From positions 62,001-126,000 of the forward strand of contig CAJMSE010000007.1 of NCBI GenBank assembly GCA_905216025.1: 64,000 nt of DNA, given 5' to 3'. Position 1 is the first letter of the stretch. Each line of letters opens with the position of its first letter. Below the pieces are notes generated by a model. That model saw nothing but the letters and a program-made list of their open reading frames with translations, searched no databases and was not told the origin of the DNA. This document shows, in pieces, positions 17,273 through 24,778 of the stretch. The DNA comes from an uncultured bacterium (GTDB lineage: Bacteria > Bacteroidota > Bacteroidia > Bacteroidales > Bacteroidaceae). The position numbers were made by a program, and so were the translations under genes.

Positions 17273-18220
17273 ATGTCCACATCATATCAAGCACGTCCTT
17301 TCATAAAGTGGGTTGGGGGAAAAGGCCAACTTCTTTCTCAACTCGAAAAAGCTTTGCCTGTAGAACTCGGTGACGAGAGTTTTACTTACGTAGAACCGTT
17401 TGTCGGGGGCGGGGCCATGCTTTTCTTTATGTTGCAGAAGTACCCCAATATAAGGTATGCCGTCATAAACGACATAAACAAGAATCTTACCGATGCCTAT
17501 ACGGTGGTTAAAGAACATCCTGAAGAGTTTGTGTTGCGGTTGAAACATTTGGAGAAGGAATACAAAACGCTTTTGTGTGAAGATGCAAGAAAGGATTTTT
17601 TTCTGCTGATGCGAAAGCACTTTAATGAGGATAATGTTTCTAAAGTTGATAAGACGGCTTTGTTGGTATTTCTCAACAAGACATGTTTCAACGGTCTGTA
17701 TCGCGAAAACTCAAAAGGAAAATTCAATGTGCCGTTCGGAAAATACGCCAATCCCACGATATGCAATGAAGATGTTATTTATGCAGACAGCGAACTGATG
17801 AACCGATGCGATGTAAGAATACTGAACGGTGAGTTCACTCAGACTGCCGATTTTGTTGACGAACACTATTTGTCATTTTTCTATTTTGATCCCCCTTACC
17901 GTCCGCTAAGTTCGACATCAAGTTTCAACTCGTATGTAAAAGAAGCCTTTGATGATGACAAACAGCGTGAACTTGCTGATTTTTGTCGTATGATTTCTGG
18001 AAAAGAGAATTGTAGGTGGATGCTGAGCAATTCCGATTGCTCGGCCAAGAATCCGCAGGATATGTTTTTTGAAGATTTATACGAAGGATTCGACATCCAA
18101 CGGGTACATGCCTCGCGTTCTGTCAACGCAGTGGCAAGCAAGCGCGGAAAACTTACGGAACTTCTCATCAGAAATTATAAACAGTCAACTAACAATATCG
18201 CCATACAAACTGCAATATAA
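17273..18220 (+). CDS. dpnM: Adenine-N6 DNA methyltransferase, Dam/DpnM type (GATC)
   Basis: A 315-aa alpha-class methyltransferase. It begins FIKWVGGKGQLLSQLEK, the SAM site FVGGGAM is at residues 43-49, and the catalytic motif DPPY is at 206-209. The order SAM motif, target domain, DPPY is that of Dam and M.DpnII/MboIA, which methylate adenine in GATC. It is the first gene of a three-gene operon, so the host is protected before the nuclease is made. GC content and codon use are much lower than in flanking genes, which suggests transfer. Confidence 0.92.
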   Translation: MSTSYQARPFIKWVGGKGQLLSQLEKALPVELGDESFTYVEPFVGGGAMLFFMLQKYPNIRYAVINDINKNLTDAYTVVKEHPEEFVLRLKHLEKEYKTLLCEDARKDFFLLMRKHFNEDNVSKVDKTALLVFLNKTCFNGLYRENSKGKFNVPFGKYANPTICNEDVIYADSELMNRCDVRILNGEFTQTADFVDEHYLSFFYFDPPYRPLSSTSSFNSYVKEAFDDDKQRELADFCRMISGKENCRWMLSNSDCSAKNPQDMFFEDLYEGFDIQRVHASRSVNAVASKRGKLTELLIRNYKQSTNNIAIQTAI

Positions 18221-18225
18221 TCATT

Positions 18226-19068
18226 ATGAATAAGCATACGGAAGAGCAATTCAATACATTTATGTCACAACTATCTGAGACGAATGCTACTTTAAGCTTT
18301 TGGACAAATTTTGAGAAGATAAAAGAAAACGTGGCAAGTATTGAAATAAAGCTGAACACACTAAACTATCTTATAGGAAAGCAAGACCTTGAAACGGCTG
18401 TTACAGAACTATGGAATACCGATAAAAGCGTTTTCAGTGTACTGCTGATTCTCATAGCGTGCCGTAAACGTGATAAGAAAATAGTTATCAATACAGACGG
18501 TGAATTTGTTAGACTTGAAAGCTATCTGACAACATTGAACGGCGTGATTGAATTCATAAAAGAAACCGGTCTTGCTGAAATCTTCCAAAACAAGAACATA
18601 AAGAGCCTTGTGGATTATGTCTTCGGGGTGGAAGTCGGATTGGATTCGAATGCGCGCAAGAACCGAAGCGGAGATGCGATGGAAGATACAGTTGAGCTAA
18701 TCATAAATAATGTAGGACTTAAGTATCGAAAAGAAGTTGTTTCAAGAGAATGGCCTGAAATAACAAACGCATTAGGTACAGATGAGAAACGGTTTGATTT
18801 TGTCATCTATACTGACAATAAAACTTATTTGATGGAAGTGAATTTTTATAGCGGGGGCGGAAGTAAGTTGAACGAAACAGCACGTTCTTTTACCGAGATA
18901 GGTCCGAAAATCAATGCTATAAACGGATTTGAATTTGTTTGGGTAACAGACGGGAAAGGATGGGAAAAAGCAAAAAACAAACTTCAAGAAGCATATTATA
19001 CAATCCCTTCTGTATATAATTTAACAACACTCAAAGAGTTTTTGGAACGATTAAAATCGGATGTCTAA
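18226..19068 (+). CDS. dpnB: Type II restriction endonuclease, DpnII/MboI family
   Basis: A 280-aa protein with extended similarity to DpnII: VDYVFGVEVGLDSNARKNRS-GDAMED and EVNFYSGGGSKLNETARS are near-exact family blocks. The probable metal-binding acids are D191 (RFDFVIY) and E204 (LMEVNFY). The expected specificity is double-stranded GATC when unmethylated. It lies 5 nt after the first methyltransferase, and the second methyltransferase starts inside its last codons (8-nt overlap), so the three form one operon. The order M-R-M differs from the dpnM-dpnA-dpnB order of Streptococcus. Confidence 0.93.
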   Translation: MNKHTEEQFNTFMSQLSETNATLSFWTNFEKIKENVASIEIKLNTLNYLIGKQDLETAVTELWNTDKSVFSVLLILIACRKRDKKIVINTDGEFVRLESYLTTLNGVIEFIKETGLAEIFQNKNIKSLVDYVFGVEVGLDSNARKNRSGDAMEDTVELIINNVGLKYRKEVVSREWPEITNALGTDEKRFDFVIYTDNKTYLMEVNFYSGGGSKLNETARSFTEIGPKINAINGFEFVWVTDGKGWEKAKNKLQEAYYTIPSVYNLTTLKEFLERLKSDV

Positions 19069-19939
19069 GATTATTCCTTTCTTCAAATCAACCGATAGAG
19101 CCTTTACTCTGCTTCATGGTGATAGCCTTGAATTGTTACCGCAGTTCAAGTTCCATTTCGACATGATATTTGCCGACCCTCCATATTTTCTCTCCAACGG
19201 CGGCATCAGCATGCAGAGTGGAAAAATAGTTTGTGTCGATAAAGGCGAATGGGATAAAGGCAAAAGCCCTGCCGATATAAACGATTTCAACAACAGATGG
19301 ATATCACAATGCCGCGACAAACTGAAAGAGAACGGAACAATATGGATCAGCGGCACGTATCATAATATTTTTTCTGTAGCCAATGCTCTGACAGAGCTTG
19401 GATTCAAGATACTCAACGTTGTTACATGGGCAAAGACCAATCCTCCGCCAAACATCTCATGCCGCTACTTTACATATAGCACCGAATTTATTATTTGGGC
19501 ACGCAAGTCACAGAAGCGTCCTCATTATTTCAATTACGAACTGATGAAGGAATTGAACGAAGGAAAACAGATGACAGACGTATGGCGTTTGCCTGCTATT
19601 GCGCCATGGGAAAAATCATGTGGAAAACATCCCACACAGAAGCCTTTGACCTTGCTTGTCCGTCTCATATTAGCTTCCACCCGGCCGGATGCTTGGATAT
19701 TAGATCCTTTCACCGGCTCCTCCACCACCGGTATTGCCGCAAACCTCACAGGCAGACGTTTTCTCGGTATCGACAAGGAAAGGGAATTTGTGGAACTAAG
19801 CCGTAACAGAAAACTGGAAATAGAGGATAACAGCAAATATCTGCTATACCGCTCAAAAATAAAGGACTTGAATAATCCTGTATTTAAGGATATGGGAGAT
19901 AAAGTCTGTGAAGATTATTGCCTTGATTTGCCATTTTAA
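19061..19939 (+). CDS. dpnA: Second adenine methyltransferase, DpnA type
   Basis: A 292-aa beta-class methyltransferase: the catalytic DPPY (39-42, FADPPYFLSNGG) comes before the SAM motif DPFTGSS (215-221). This order and the company of a DpnII nuclease indicate a DpnA homologue, which in Streptococcus methylates GATC also in single-stranded DNA and protects incoming plasmid DNA during transformation. Overlap with the nuclease gene suggests coupled translation. Function in this host is inferred. Confidence 0.9.
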   Translation: MSKIIPFFKSTDRAFTLLHGDSLELLPQFKFHFDMIFADPPYFLSNGGISMQSGKIVCVDKGEWDKGKSPADINDFNNRWISQCRDKLKENGTIWISGTYHNIFSVANALTELGFKILNVVTWAKTNPPPNISCRYFTYSTEFIIWARKSQKRPHYFNYELMKELNEGKQMTDVWRLPAIAPWEKSCGKHPTQKPLTLLVRLILASTRPDAWILDPFTGSSTTGIAANLTGRRFLGIDKEREFVELSRNRKLEIEDNSKYLLYRSKIKDLNNPVFKDMGDKVCEDYCLDLPF

Positions 19940-20456
19940 AACATAAGTATATTTTAAGAACATTACTAATGCCTCCCACCTATTTCTACTTTTATCCCCC
20001 TGCCCAACATTGCATCCATACGTCCGTTATTACTATACATTCAGGTATACGCAGCGGCTCAGCACCTGAACTTTTCCTATCGGATACCCGCAGATAGTAT
20101 TCCACAGGCGGACACCGCTGTGCTTCCCGGAGCTGTACGGGCAACTAATCTTCCCGCTATAACTTTCCCTTCCATTCATCCTACTCTTCTTACGAATCAT
20201 AGCAGAATTCAAATATTAACGTGAGTTCGATGAAAATTAACTAATTTAAAAATTGGTGATTAGCGATAAAAGTACTAAATTTATAATGCTGAATTACAAA
20301 CAAAGAATGCGTTTCTGCAAGCTGTCAAAAACTTTTTGAGGGTTAAGAAAAGCGTTTTTGAGAACTGAAGAAGTGGCAGTAGACAACGGAACACTACACA
20401 GAAGTAAAACGGCACGACTGTCGGAAACAACGGAACAGACAACAACAAATAAAGGG
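19940..20456. other. Gene-free AT-rich spacer
   Basis: No convincing reading frame. The part at about 20045-20175 is less AT-rich and may be the relic of something coding, but I do not recognise it. A reversed fragment of the dispersed repeat lies at 20308-20366. The stretch ends at the palindrome before the Fic gene. Confidence 0.4.
20308..20366 (-). repeat. Fragment of the dispersed intergenic repeat
   Basis: On the minus strand it reads CTCAAAAACGCTTTTC... CAAAAAGTTTTTGACAGC, the same words in the same order as the left half of copies A-C. The right half (the ACACCGTCA modules) is absent. Confidence 0.5.
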
Positions 20457-20491
20457 AAATAGAGGGATTTTACGGTAAATTCCCTCTATTT
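20457..20491. repeat. Palindrome flanking the Fic gene, left copy
   Basis: Seventeen-base arms around one base, with one mismatch; the right arm is GTAAATTCCCTCTATTT. It is nearly identical to the palindrome after the gene at 21862-21896. A T-rich tract follows, so it may terminate transcripts from the left, and it lies 25 bp upstream of the Fic -7 box, so it could be an operator. Confidence 0.75.
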
Positions 20492-20516
20492 TCTTTTCGT
20501 TTGACAAAAAAAATCG

Positions 20517-20524
20517 TATATTTG
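20517..20524 (+). promoter_or_regulatory. -7 box of the Fic gene
   Basis: TATATTTG, 27 nt before the ATG at 20551. The nearest upstream TTTG (20500) is closer than the usual spacing. Confidence 0.55.
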
Positions 20525-20550
20525 CAGCCTAACGGTCAATTGTCAGTAAT

Positions 20551-21855
20551 ATGATAGAGAAGGTTCCGGAATTAAGAAAGAAAGACATGCAGGAAGCGGT
20601 AAAGCTCCTTGCAGACCAGAAGATGATGCCGCTACTGCGGAAAATAAACGACGAGTATGCCTATTGGGACAAGGTAAAGTATCTCGCGCCCGACGGAACA
20701 GACGGCAAGGTGCTGTGGCAGACGGTGAAACTGCAACGCATACTGAATGCAAAGACCGTCACGTTCGGCAGATATGTGTTCCGGTTTACAGTGACAGAGA
20801 GAATGCTTGTGCTGCTACACGAGTTCGACATGAACATGGGCGGAAACCTCGGCACGCAGAACCTGATACCCGAAGACGACAGAAACTTCTATCTCGTAAG
20901 TTCCATTATGGAGGAGGCTATTGCGTCGAGCCGTATGGAAGGAGCGTCGACGACACGCAAAGTGGCCAAAGAAATGCTGAGAAAGCAGCAGCGCCCGAAA
21001 GACAAGGGACAGCAGATGATAGTGAACAATTACTCCACAATACGCTATCTTGCAGAGCACAGACAAGACGAATTCTCCGTGAAAAAGCTTCTCGACATAC
21101 ACAGACTTATATCGTCAAAGACGCTTGAGAAACCCGAAGAGGAAGGCAATATAAGGCAAGACGACAACGTTGTGGTGATTAACGATATCACGGGAGACAT
21201 CGTCCACGTGCCACCACAGCACGATGAGGTGGAGCAACTGCTTGAAGAGCTATGCCATTTTGCAAACAACGACGACCCCGACGATTTCATACACCCGATA
21301 ATCAAGGGTATAATAATACACTTCATGCTTGCCTTCATCCATCCGTTTTCAGACGGAAACGGGCGCACGGCAAGGTCGCTCGTCTATTGGTATCTCATAA
21401 AAAAAGGCTACTGGCTCACGGAATATCTGTCTATATCGAGGATTATATATAAGAACAAGAATCGATATGAAAAGACTTTCCTCTATACAGAGAACGACAA
21501 CTACGACCTGTCGTATTTCATACTCTTCAATCTCGTGACGATGAAGAAGGCCTATGAAGAACTGAAATCATATCTGCAACGGAAGATAAGCGAACGAAAC
21601 AGCATCACGACATTCACGCAGATAGAAGGAATAAGCCTGCGACAGTCGTATATAGTAAACATCATCAAGGACAAACCGGACAGCATCATCACGGTAAAGG
21701 AGATAGCAACGCGGTTTTCCATCACCGAGAAGACAGCGAGAACAGACCTCAGAAATCTTGTGAAACGCGGACTGATGGAGGAGCGACCGCTGAACAACAG
21801 GACGATAGGATATATCCGTTCGGATGGTTTCTACAATATAATAGAACATAAATAG
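20551..21855 (+). CDS. Fic domain protein with C-terminal winged helix
   Basis: A 434-aa protein. The Fic active site HPFSDGNGRTAR (H264, D268, N270, R272) is intact, so it can probably transfer AMP (or another nucleotide moiety) from a nucleotide to a protein hydroxyl. An upstream inhibitory helix SSRMEG (S126...E130-G131) marks a class II, self-inhibited Fic. The C-terminal ~80 residues (TVKEIATRFSITEKTARTDL) form a winged helix-turn-helix, as in Fic proteins that may autoregulate. It stands alone with its own promoter and is flanked by two matching palindromes. Target unknown; such genes are typically accessory. Confidence 0.9.
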   Translation: MIEKVPELRKKDMQEAVKLLADQKMMPLLRKINDEYAYWDKVKYLAPDGTDGKVLWQTVKLQRILNAKTVTFGRYVFRFTVTERMLVLLHEFDMNMGGNLGTQNLIPEDDRNFYLVSSIMEEAIASSRMEGASTTRKVAKEMLRKQQRPKDKGQQMIVNNYSTIRYLAEHRQDEFSVKKLLDIHRLISSKTLEKPEEEGNIRQDDNVVVINDITGDIVHVPPQHDEVEQLLEELCHFANNDDPDDFIHPIIKGIIIHFMLAFIHPFSDGNGRTARSLVYWYLIKKGYWLTEYLSISRIIYKNKNRYEKTFLYTENDNYDLSYFILFNLVTMKKAYEELKSYLQRKISERNSITTFTQIEGISLRQSYIVNIIKDKPDSIITVKEIATRFSITEKTARTDLRNLVKRGLMEERPLNNRTIGYIRSDGFYNIIEHK

Positions 21856-21861
21856 AAAGGA

Positions 21862-21896
21862 AAATAGAGGGAATTTACGGTAAATTCCCTCTATTT
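21862..21896. terminator. Palindrome flanking the Fic gene, right copy; likely two-way terminator
   Basis: Perfect 17-base arms AAATAGAGGGAATTTAC / GTAAATTCCCTCTATTT around one base, with A-rich and T-rich ends. It stands between the Fic stop and the convergent mutS stop, so it suits a bidirectional terminator. Its twin upstream of fic means it may also belong to a mobile cassette boundary. Confidence 0.7.
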
Positions 21897-21957
21897 TCCT
21901 TTCTGTTTATTATGTCTTCCGTCGGTACATGAACCACTGCGGACAGCCTGTGGCGGG

Positions 21958-24567
21958 TCATTTACCGCTCACTATCTTCTTTATCTCATTCAGTTTGTTG
22001 AGTGCCTCCACGGGCGTGAGGTTGTTGATGTCGAGTCCGAGAATCTCGTCGCGTATCTGGCAGAGCACCGGGTCGTCAAGCTTGAAGAAGCTGAGCTGCA
22101 TGCCCTCGCGGCTGCCGGCAATGGCGTCGGTAGGCTTTCCGGCCGTGCCCACCTGGGCATTGTCGGCCTCTAACTGACTGAGAATGACGTTGGCACGCTT
22201 GACGATGCTCTTCGGCATGCCCGCAATGTCGGCCACGTGTATACCGAACGAATGCTCCGAACCGCCGCGGGCGAGCTTGCGGAGAAATATCACCTTGCCG
22301 CCGGCCTCGCGCACGCTCACGTTATAGTTCTTGATGCGCGGGAAATTCTTTTCCATCTCGTTCAGTTCGTGGTAGTGAGTGGCAAAGAGCATGCGAGCAC
22401 GGGCACGCGGATTCTCGTGCATATACTCGACGATTGCCCACGCGATGCTTATTCCGTCGTACGTGCTCGTGCCACGGCCGAGCTCGTCGAAGAGCACGAG
22501 AGAGCGCGGACTGACGTTGTTGAGGATGTTGGCGGCCTCCGTCATCTCGACCATGAACGTCGACTCGCCGAGCGATATGTTGTCCGAAGCCCCCACCCTG
22601 GTGAATATTTTGTCTACCATGCCTATGCGCGCACTCTCCGCCGGCACGAAGCATCCCACCTGGGCGAGCAGCACTATCAGGGCCGTCTGGCGCAGCAGGG
22701 CCGACTTTCCGGCCATGTTCGGACCCGTGATGATCATTATCTGCTGCCTGTCGCCGTCGAGAAGGATGTCGTTGGGCACGAAACTCTCGCCCGGAGGCAG
22801 CTGCTTCTCTATCACGGGGTGGCGTCCCTGGCGTATGTCTATTATGTCGGTAGAGTCTATCTGCGGCCTTATGTATCCGTTTTCCTCCGATGTCTTCGCG
22901 AACGAGAGCAGGCAGTCGAGGCGCGCCACGAGATTGGCGTTTATCTGTATCTGGGGTATGAACTCCTGCATAGACATTATCAGTTCGGAGAAGAGCCGCG
23001 CCTCAAGCGACAATATGCGGTCTTCGGCACCGAGAATCTTCTCTTCATACTCCTTCAGCTCCTGCGTGATGTAGCGCTCGGCATTGGCCAGCGTCTGCTT
23101 GCGCACCCATCCTTCCGGCACGCGCTCCTTGTGGGTGTTGCGCACTTCGAGGTAGTAGCCGAACACGTTGTTATATCCTATCTTCAGGCTCGATATGCCG
23201 GTGGCCTCCGTCTCGCGCTCCTGTATCTTCAGCAGGTAGTCCTTTCCGCTGTATGCGATGCTGCGCAGCTCGTCGAGCTCGCTGTTGACGCCGCTCCGGA
23301 TGACGCCTCCCTTGCCCACGAGCTGCGGCGCGTCCGGCTCGATCTCGCGCTCGATCCTGTCTCGCAGCGACTCGCAGAGGTTGAGCTGCTCCCCTACCCG
23401 CTTCAGGCTCTCGTTGCCGGCGCTCAGGCATGCGGCCTTCACCGGCTGCAGGGCCTGCAGCGCTATCTTCAGCTGTACCACCTCGCGGGGCGACACCCGG
23501 CCAACGGCCACCTTCGACATGATGCGCTCGAGGTCGCCCATGCGGTGCAGCTGCTCGTCTACGCAGCGGCGGAATTCGGGCTCGCGGAAGAAACAGTCTA
23601 CCGCGTCGAGGCGCTCACGCACTGGCTTCTCGTCCTTCAGCGGGAAGAGCAGCCAGCGCCGCATCATGCGGCTGCCCATCGGCGACACCGTCTTGTCTAT
23701 CACGTCGAGCAGCGACGAGCCGTCTTCCTGCATCGGCTGGAGCAGTTCGAGGCTGCGGATGGTGAACTTGTCGAGCCGCACATAGCGCTCCTCCTCTATC
23801 CGCGCTATGGCGGTGATGTGACCTATCTGGGTGTGCTGCGTCATCTCGAGATACTGGAGGATGGCTCCCGCGGCAATGACGCCACTCTCGAGATGGTCTA
23901 CGCCGAAGCCCTTGAGGTTCTTGACGCCGAAATGGCGCAGCAGTTTCTGCCGCGCGCTCTGGTCCGTGAACACCCAGTCGTCGAGCTCGAAGGTGAAGAA
24001 ACGGTTGCTGAAGTAGTGTTCGAAGTCCTTTTTACGTCCGCGGTCGAAAAGCACTTCCTTCGGCGAGAAGTTCCCGAGAAGTTTCTCCACGTAGTCGTAA
24101 GTGCCCTGTCCGGTGAGAAACTCTCCCGTGGAGATATCGAGAAAGGCCACGCCGCATGCCGCCTTGCCGAAGTGTATGGCGGCAAGGAAGTTGTTTTCCT
24201 TATAGTTAAGCACGTTGTCGGCCATGGCGACGCCCGGCGTGACGAGCTCGGTGATGCCGCGCTTGACGAGTTTTTTCGTCAGTTTCGGGTCTTCCAGCTG
24301 GTCGCAGATGGCCACGCGCTTGCCCGCACGGACCAGTTTCGGCAGGTACGTGTCGAGGGCATGGTGCGGAAATCCGGCCATCTCGGTGCCGCCGTTGCTA
24401 CGCCGCGTGAGCGTGATGCCGAGTATCTGTGATGCCGTGACGGCGTCCTCGCAGTATGTTTCGTAGAAATCGCCGCAACGGAAGAGCAGTACTGCATCGG
24501 GATGCTTCGCCTTAAGGTCGAAAAACTGCTTCATCATCGGGGTCAATTCCTTATCTTTCTTAGTCAT
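21958..24567 (-). CDS. mutS: DNA mismatch repair protein MutS
   Basis: An 869-aa MutS1 protein that recognises mismatches and recruits MutL. The mismatch-reading motif is intact (GDFYE, F34 and E36). The connector, lever and clamp regions follow. The ATPase domain has the Walker A motif GPNMAGKS (615-622), then VPAESARIGMVDKIFTRVGASDN and the Walker B region VLFDELGRGTSTYDG. The C-terminus ends in the usual short helical dimerisation region. The start at 24567 follows a good promoter. It is divergent from leuS. Confidence 0.97.
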   Translation of the reverse strand: MTKKDKELTPMMKQFFDLKAKHPDAVLLFRCGDFYETYCEDAVTASQILGITLTRRSNGGTEMAGFPHHALDTYLPKLVRAGKRVAICDQLEDPKLTKKLVKRGITELVTPGVAMADNVLNYKENNFLAAIHFGKAACGVAFLDISTGEFLTGQGTYDYVEKLLGNFSPKEVLFDRGRKKDFEHYFSNRFFTFELDDWVFTDQSARQKLLRHFGVKNLKGFGVDHLESGVIAAGAILQYLEMTQHTQIGHITAIARIEEERYVRLDKFTIRSLELLQPMQEDGSSLLDVIDKTVSPMGSRMMRRWLLFPLKDEKPVRERLDAVDCFFREPEFRRCVDEQLHRMGDLERIMSKVAVGRVSPREVVQLKIALQALQPVKAACLSAGNESLKRVGEQLNLCESLRDRIEREIEPDAPQLVGKGGVIRSGVNSELDELRSIAYSGKDYLLKIQERETEATGISSLKIGYNNVFGYYLEVRNTHKERVPEGWVRKQTLANAERYITQELKEYEEKILGAEDRILSLEARLFSELIMSMQEFIPQIQINANLVARLDCLLSFAKTSEENGYIRPQIDSTDIIDIRQGRHPVIEKQLPPGESFVPNDILLDGDRQQIMIITGPNMAGKSALLRQTALIVLLAQVGCFVPAESARIGMVDKIFTRVGASDNISLGESTFMVEMTEAANILNNVSPRSLVLFDELGRGTSTYDGISIAWAIVEYMHENPRARARMLFATHYHELNEMEKNFPRIKNYNVSVREAGGKVIFLRKLARGGSEHSFGIHVADIAGMPKSIVKRANVILSQLEADNAQVGTAGKPTDAIAGSREGMQLSFFKLDDPVLCQIRDEILGLDINNLTPVEALNKLNEIKKIVSGK

Positions 24568-24589
24568 AAAAACCTCTGTATTTTAGATG

Positions 24590-24597
24590 CAAAGATA
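24590..24597 (-). promoter_or_regulatory. -7 box of mutS
   Basis: TATCTTTG on the minus strand, 22 nt before the ATG at 24567, with TTTTG about 19 nt upstream of it on the same strand. Confidence 0.7.
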
Positions 24598-24705
24598 CGG
24601 CAAAAGGAGTTAAAAACAAAATATAAAGGGGCTTTTTCCCCCTTAACTGCACCCTCTGCAAGCCGCTGCCGTGCCTGCCGCAGGCCAACAAAACAACCCG
24701 TTTAT

Positions 24706-24736
24706 TTTGTTATTATTCGCGTTTTAGTTATCTTTG
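24706..24736 (+). promoter_or_regulatory. Promoter of leuS-rdgB
   Basis: TTTG at 24706-24709, a 19-nt spacer, TATCTTTG at 24729-24736. It excludes the in-frame ATG at 24734, which overlaps the -7 box, in favour of 24779. Confidence 0.75.
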
Positions 24737-24778
24737 CACCTTAATAATAAGGTGAAAGAAAACAATATAAGCATAACA

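Noticed and set aside
20045..20175. Remnant of a transposase or other gene
   Set aside because: Short translated stretches in several frames gave no family resemblance, so no pseudogene is claimed.
22237..24432. A 731-codon open frame on the plus strand across mutS
   Set aside because: It lies opposite mutS, which carries all family motifs; the frame has no recognisable domains.
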